A DNA stretch of 45,112 bases, taken from Marine Group II euryarchaeote MED-G33 (lineage in GTDB: Archaea; Thermoplasmatota; Poseidoniia; Poseidoniales; Thalassarchaeaceae). Position numbers and translations under genes: made by a program. Location of the stretch: contig CATISE010000059.1 in assembly GCA_949538655.1 (NCBI GenBank), positions 1 through 45,112 on the forward strand, written 5' to 3'. Within the stretch, counting starts at the first letter, position 1. Every line of letters begins with the position of its first letter. A model generated the notes under the pieces. It saw nothing but the letters and a program-made list of their open reading frames with translations. It was not told the origin of the DNA and did not search any database. Positions 41,313 to 45,112 of this stretch are shown here, piece after piece.

Positions 41313-41896
41313 CAAATCACCCCTGGGTCACTGGTATGTGCCTTGAAGCCAAACAAGGCCATCACAATCAATGTCATGAATAGGGCAGGGCCAAAACAGG
41401 ATGCTGCGGCGGCAAGAGATGACATCCCCGGGATCCCACTGGTCATTAGCCCGGGTGCAATGACAGGAATCATTGCAGCAATTCCGAACATAATGGGAGA
41501 TAGGATTCCGAATGTCAGGAGGATTGTAGGCATCCCAGATAATTTCTCGATGTAAGCAGCCAACTTGTCGTTGCGCTCTTCTTCTTCACGCTCTGATTGT
41601 TGAGACAAGGCTCGAACCAAATCGGTGTCACTAGTCACATTGGTCCTCAATGTATTGAGGAATCGTGAATAGGCCTTGCTACTTGCTTTAGAACTTAGAC
41701 GTGAAAATTCTTTTTCCAACTTTGAGCCACGTTGCAAATTCGCGATAGCTTCTTTGAAATCTTTTGAAATCACTCCATAGCCGCCTTGACCAATCATTTG
41801 CATGGCTGCCTCCAAACCAATACCTGATCCGAGTAATACCATGACTGCTCTCATGGCGTAGAGGAGATCTGCTGATTCCTCGGCGTTGGTGGCCAT
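41312..41896 (-). CDS. Tad/T2SS platform membrane protein (TadC-like)
   Basis: A 194-residue membrane protein with a second T2SSF-type domain. The soluble half (LLYAMRAVMVLLGSGIGLEA, then LNTLRTNVTSDTDLVRALSQ) has the family's (m)..l.aG..l..al..v and ..l......G.dl..aL.. patterns. Two membrane helices follow (MPTILLTFGILSPIMFGIAA; CFGPALFMTLIVMALFGF). With the adjacent TadB-like protein it makes the two half-size platform subunits typical of Tad systems; archaellum and type IV pilus systems usually have one fused protein. The ATG is 2 bases after the stop of the upstream small gene. Confidence 0.82.
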   Translation of the reverse strand: MATNAEESADLLYAMRAVMVLLGSGIGLEAAMQMIGQGGYGVISKDFKEAIANLQRGSKLEKEFSRLSSKASSKAYSRFLNTLRTNVTSDTDLVRALSQQSEREEEERNDKLAAYIEKLSGMPTILLTFGILSPIMFGIAAMIPVIAPGLMTSGIPGMSSLAAAASCFGPALFMTLIVMALFGFKAHTSDPGVI

Positions 41897-41898
41897 AC

Positions 41899-42243
41899 CT
41901 AAATCACATCCTCAATCAATTCAAACGAATATGATCCATCATCACCATCGTATTCTAACCGATGGAAAGCCACCTTGAGTTCTTTCTCAGTAAAGGGATC
42001 TAGCAACCAAACTTCAGCGCTTCGGAATATGTTGAGCACCTCTCTGTACCCAGCAATTCCAAGATGTCCTTTCATGATGTAAACAGCCGACTCAGCGCCC
42101 TCATCAACAAGATCGTCACCTTCACCACCACGCTTCACTTCGCGGGTAATTCTGCGTCGAATATTGACTGAAATTCGACAATTGTCGAACTGTAGCCAGT
42201 CGCCTTCGAACCCCCGAAGGAACACGGTACCCGCTTGTGCCAT
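41899..42243 (-). CDS. Small beta-rich protein of unknown function, first gene of the Tad-like cassette
   Basis: A 114-residue soluble protein. It starts MAQAGTVFLRGFEGDWLQFD and has predicted beta strands throughout, with one helix (IAGYREVLNIFRS). A basic stretch (NIRRRITREVKRG) is followed by acidic residues. The ending VAFHRLEYDGDDGSYSFELI has a strand-turn-strand look. The pattern, strands, then an YREVLNIF helix, then a 'LLDPF' segment and a closing hairpin, weakly recalls small phage tail or baseplate proteins. No firm family is recognised. It lies 2 bases before the TadC-like gene, so it probably belongs to the same apparatus. The ATG at 42243 was preferred to a GTG at 42249 because GAGG precedes it by 7 bases. 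Confidence 0.65.
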   Translation of the reverse strand: MAQAGTVFLRGFEGDWLQFDNCRISVNIRRRITREVKRGGEGDDLVDEGAESAVYIMKGHLGIAGYREVLNIFRSAEVWLLDPFTEKELKVAFHRLEYDGDDGSYSFELIEDVI

Positions 42244-42299
42244 CGTCACGCCTCAAGGGGGGAACAACGTCGGACTACCTTCAAAGTAGCGGGAGAGAA

Positions 42300-42316
42300 C
42301 CGTCCCTTAGGGACGG
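42300..42316 (-). terminator. Hairpin terminator after the RPA operon
   Basis: CCGTCCC (42300-42306) and GGGACGG (42310-42316) form a perfect 7-bp stem with a 3-base loop, 3 bases after the stop of the RPA-associated gene. In the transcribed direction it is followed by TTCTCTCC, only partly T-rich. Confidence 0.55.
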
Positions 42317-42319
42317 GTC

Positions 42320-43300
42320 TCACAATGTTTTGAACCAACCAAACCGTGGTTCCATAATCTCACACTTATCATCGCGAAGTGTGTAAATTGCATCTTCAAT
42401 CGAATCTTCATCTGTGAATCCACTTTTAGAACAATGTTTCATGATTGAATCGTAGTCAATACCCTCATCTCCAGCATGTTTTGAAATAATCTCAAGAACA
42501 ACCGATTCGATGTCTAAACCATCTGTTGAAGCAGGGGTTGATTCCGCTGGCGCTTCGCTGGCCACCTCGGCTTCGACCGGCTCCTTGTCTTCAGTAACGG
42601 ATTCAGAGGGGGCTTCAGCCTCATGCTCCTCAAATGACACAACTCGGCCTTCAGCAGCACTAAGCGCCTGTAGAACTCCTACTTTGTAGCCCTCTGCGTC
42701 CCATTCTCCATAATGGTTCAAGGCCAATCCTAGACCATCGATTAGGTCTTTTGGAACACCAGCATCACGCAATGCATTGGCATCTGTCGTTTCAGCAGAT
42801 TGAGCCTTTCCGAGAGCCTCAATTCTACGCATTGTTTGGTCTGCTGTTTCGACAAGCCAAGATGCATAAATATCTCGATCGATGATTGCATAATCCTCCA
42901 TCTGCATTCGACATCTGAAACCACCGTCTTCAGTCGTGTAATGATTCGATTTACCAATACATGCCATCAGGAAACGATCTCCACCCTCAAAACGAGCGAC
43001 CAATTCTTCCATCTCAATGTGCAATTCAGGACGGAATGAACCGACACTCCATAGATGCAAACCTGTTGGATCTCGAACGGCGCCACTGAACATAGGTCCT
43101 CTTTCAGTATCTCTGCGCTCAAGACGCTCTACAACACCACAAACGAACATTCGATTGACTCGTGCACCCAGTTTGGTGACGATGAAACGGGGGTCATATT
43201 CTCCTTGACCACCATCGGGTAGAGTCGATTCATAGAATTCACGGGCAAAAAGTCGAATGGCGGTCTGACGACGACTGCGTTGCTGCTGGCCACCAATCAT
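42320..43300 (-). CDS. RPA-associated protein (OB fold plus winged helix; RPA32-like)
   Basis: A 326-residue partner of euryarchaeal RPA. The N-terminal MIGGQQQRSRRQTAIRLFAR and the OB-fold region (GARVNRMFVCGVVERLERRD; RDPTGLHLWSVGSFRPEL) match the RPA-associated proteins (COG3390) that form a complex with RPA on single-stranded DNA. A helical segment follows (IYASWLVETADQTMRRIEAL). A Glu/Ala/Pro-rich acidic linker lies at about 215-255, and the C-terminal ~70 residues form a winged helix (GIDYDSIMKHCSKSGFTDED), as in RPA32. The ATG at 43300 overlaps the RPA stop as ATGA, so the pair is translationally coupled. Confidence 0.88.
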   Translation of the reverse strand: MIGGQQQRSRRQTAIRLFAREFYESTLPDGGQGEYDPRFIVTKLGARVNRMFVCGVVERLERRDTERGPMFSGAVRDPTGLHLWSVGSFRPELHIEMEELVARFEGGDRFLMACIGKSNHYTTEDGGFRCRMQMEDYAIIDRDIYASWLVETADQTMRRIEALGKAQSAETTDANALRDAGVPKDLIDGLGLALNHYGEWDAEGYKVGVLQALSAAEGRVVSFEEHEAEAPSESVTEDKEPVEAEVASEAPAESTPASTDGLDIESVVLEIISKHAGDEGIDYDSIMKHCSKSGFTDEDSIEDAIYTLRDDKCEIMEPRFGWFKTL

Positions 43301-44997
43301 GCGAACACCCCCCAACGTTCTCGAACTTCATTGGCAGATTCTGCTAAATCCATTTCTGATAAGGAGAAATTGTCAGCCATGAGCAACGCGCCTTGCGCAT
43401 CGATCATGGCTCGACCGGTGAATGTGTGCTTTCGTCCCAACATCTGACCTCGTAATTCGGCCAAGAATGATTCACCACCATCTGTTTCGCAGGCTGCTCT
43501 AACTTCTGCCATCGTCTTACCGAGGAATGCTTCAGCACTAGTACGACCCAAGATTAGGGCGCCATTGGAGAGACCATCATCTAGGATGATTCGTAATCGT
43601 AAATCCTCGACCCCTTCTTGTGGCCCATGTTCCCTGCAGGCCCCGTCGCGCATCGCTTTGTTACAATCTGGGCATCGATGAATGATTCCTGAACCCGAGG
43701 CTACAGAGATTACCGTTGCTGAACTGGTTACCCCACTTCGTGAACCCCCGGATAGCAATTCTGTAAAATCAACCTCAACAGAGTGTTGACTGGCATCAAT
43801 TGTCTCCCATGGGATGGAATCTAGAACTTCGACTTGTTCACTTCTGTCAACCGTCAAATCAGGTGTACCTTGCCATGAACGAACTCGGACATTGTTGAGT
43901 TTTACCGCAAGAGGGAGTGAACCATCATCGATCGGGAGTTCAGTCCAAGCTGTCAGCCTACAAATTCCAGTTGGATCGACTGCGTCACCGCCCCAAACGG
44001 TTTTCTCGGCGCCATCTTTTCCAGTAAAAGTACGACTACCCCATGTTGTCAATTGGACAGTGATGGCAACATCGGCTGAACCATCTCGAAGTTGTCCGAT
44101 TTGCATTACAGAGGATTGTTCGAGATCTTCAAGGCTGGCAAAACTATTGTCGTGATAGACTTCGACCTTTGTTCGGTCTCCGATGTTAAGTTCAGGTGTG
44201 TTTCGGAATCTGCGGATTGGTGCGCTCTCAATCTTTAGAAGCGTGCCAACCGGGTGTTCAAATTCACCAAAACAAGCAAACCCAATGGTGCCAGTATCAT
44301 CAGCCAGGCGTCCTTTCACCATGTCCAGAGTACCGCTACCATCCTTTTTGTTTACAGTCATCTGACGGGTGGAGATCACTCGCGCAACAACGGTTGCAAA
44401 CCCATCCATGCCCAACACACGTTCAATCGAAGTTGGGTCAGAGGGAGCTGCGACGACCTTACGCTCACTACCACGTAGAACCGCAACACGACTGGTTTGG
44501 TTAATGTTGAGAGAGAATTTACCGTTCCACTCATTGACTGAAACGCCCTCTAGACGGACGACATTACCAGGGCTGAGATTTTCAGCATGATTCCCCCAGT
44601 CCTTGAAGTCCCAACGTGTTCGTTGGCCGCCTTCTTCCCATGGATTGTCCTCAATCCAACCAAATGCGGTCTGTTTTTCCTCACCACGGACCATGGTCAT
44701 TCGTGGAACATAGGTCACAACTTCAACCTCGATGGTGACATTTTTGTCATCGGAAGCAAGATTGGAAAATCGCTCCACGGATTTGGCGACTGAACGGGTC
44801 GAAGTCTTTGGGGCATTGACTTCCATCCCAGCTTCTTTTTGGAAATGCTCAATGACACTGCGCAGTGCGTGTTTTGGTGGGACGAGGAATTCATCTCGAT
44901 AACGGGTAAATTCCGCGGCTATCTTTTCTTCATCGGCATCGGGTACGGCTTCTTTGACCGCACCAATCTCTTGTTCAAATTCTTCTTGGTTAGACAT
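43297..44997 (-). CDS. rpa: Replication protein A (single-stranded DNA-binding protein, RPA1-like)
   Basis: A 566-residue single-stranded DNA-binding protein with several OB folds. Typical OB units are TRWDFKDWGNHAENLSPGNV with VVRLEGVSVNEWNGKFSLNI, then GSGTLDMVKGRLADDTGTIG with FACFG, then WGGDAVDPTGICRLTAWTEL. A zinc finger CPDC-8-CREH uses C442, C445, C454 and H457 and precedes the last OB fold (LRLRIILDDGLSNGALILGR). This is the euryarchaeal RPA41-like layout with internal OB repeats and one C-terminal zinc finger. The N-terminal ~75 residues are helical (EFTRYRDEFLVPPKHALRSV) as in archaeal RPA. Start at 44997 follows GGAGTAAT. It functions in replication and repair with the coupled RPA-associated protein. 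Confidence 0.93.
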   Translation of the reverse strand: MSNQEEFEQEIGAVKEAVPDADEEKIAAEFTRYRDEFLVPPKHALRSVIEHFQKEAGMEVNAPKTSTRSVAKSVERFSNLASDDKNVTIEVEVVTYVPRMTMVRGEEKQTAFGWIEDNPWEEGGQRTRWDFKDWGNHAENLSPGNVVRLEGVSVNEWNGKFSLNINQTSRVAVLRGSERKVVAAPSDPTSIERVLGMDGFATVVARVISTRQMTVNKKDGSGTLDMVKGRLADDTGTIGFACFGEFEHPVGTLLKIESAPIRRFRNTPELNIGDRTKVEVYHDNSFASLEDLEQSSVMQIGQLRDGSADVAITVQLTTWGSRTFTGKDGAEKTVWGGDAVDPTGICRLTAWTELPIDDGSLPLAVKLNNVRVRSWQGTPDLTVDRSEQVEVLDSIPWETIDASQHSVEVDFTELLSGGSRSGVTSSATVISVASGSGIIHRCPDCNKAMRDGACREHGPQEGVEDLRLRIILDDGLSNGALILGRTSAEAFLGKTMAEVRAACETDGGESFLAELRGQMLGRKHTFTGRAMIDAQGALLMADNFSLSEMDLAESANEVRERWGVFA

Positions 44998-45018
44998 TTC
45001 GAATTACTCCTGGGAGGG

Positions 45019-45111
45019 TCAGAAGACCGCGTCCGCACGAGCATGTCCTGCTTGGGTTGAGTCACAACCCGGGCAGAGAACAATGGTCGATCGTGCTGTT
45101 TGGGGAAGACG
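45019..45111 (-). CDS. C-terminus of an unidentified gene with a CPGC motif (partial)
   Basis: The last 30 codons of a leftward gene: RLPQTARSTIVLCPGCDSTQ then AGHARADAVF and a TGA stop, open to the right edge. Cys-Pro-Gly-Cys suggests half of a zinc ribbon or knuckle. The stop is 21 bases before the rpa start, so this gene may be in the RPA operon. A chance open frame cannot be excluded from this length; the composition looks protein-like. Confidence 0.45.
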   Translation of the reverse strand, partial: RLPQTARSTIVLCPGCDSTQAGHARADAVF

Positions 45112-45112
45112 C

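Overview
The window is archaeal and most consistent with an uncultivated marine member of the Thermoplasmatota, Marine Group II/III (Poseidoniia) type. The evidence is gene content: Orc1/Cdc6, RPA with its RPA-associated partner, archaeal aIF2-gamma next to S6e, an A-type ATP synthase operon, Dph2, SMC-ScpA-ScpB, a class II HMG-CoA reductase, and isoprenoid enzymes of the GGR and prenyl-synthase families. Base composition is moderate and genes are tightly packed. ATGA-type overlaps are frequent, neighbouring convergent genes share stop codons, and many acidic low-complexity tails occur. The lineage call is an inference from gene content; there is no rRNA or tRNA in the window to confirm it.

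Layout. 1-1868 (+): end of a purine permease, a MIP/aquaporin-like protein with both NPA boxes lost, and hypoxanthine phosphoribosyltransferase. 1928-6983 (+): dph2, orc1/cdc6, then the rps6e-eif2g-PIN translation cluster and a small membrane protein. 6980-10277 (-): coiled-coil protein, DUF357, a beta-propeller-like protein and an Orc/Cdc6-like AAA+ ATPase with winged helix. 10278-10585: the only gene-free stretch over 300 bases. It holds an AT-rich segment and a helically phased array of TTAACGC sites, a candidate replication origin or operator. 10586-12187 (+): HMG-CoA reductase and a small membrane protein. 12286-17907 (-): smc-scpA-scpB. 18048-23990: zinc-ribbon membrane protein, nadB, panE-like reductase and a probable M50-like pseudoprotease.

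24077-32786 (-) is a complete atpHIKECFABD operon for the A1Ao ATP synthase. 32921-36105 holds a UbiE/MenG-type methyltransferase, a small Q-rich membrane protein, a geranylgeranyl-reductase-family flavoprotein and a polyprenyl diphosphate synthase. Together these could serve membrane lipid or quinone synthesis. 36187-39277 (+): a divergent porphobilinogen-deaminase-like protein without catalytic motifs, a triple-SAP-like protein and a 49-residue membrane microprotein. 39315-42243 (-): a compact Tad/archaellum-type secretion cassette (ATPase plus two half-size platform proteins) with an unknown small protein. 42320-45112 (-): RPA-associated protein, RPA and the C-terminus of a further gene.

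The most interesting items are the phased repeat array beside the Cdc6-like ATPase, the HemC-like pseudoenzyme, the NPA-less aquaporin homologue, the M50-like pseudoprotease, and the prenyl synthase / reductase / UbiE-like grouping.
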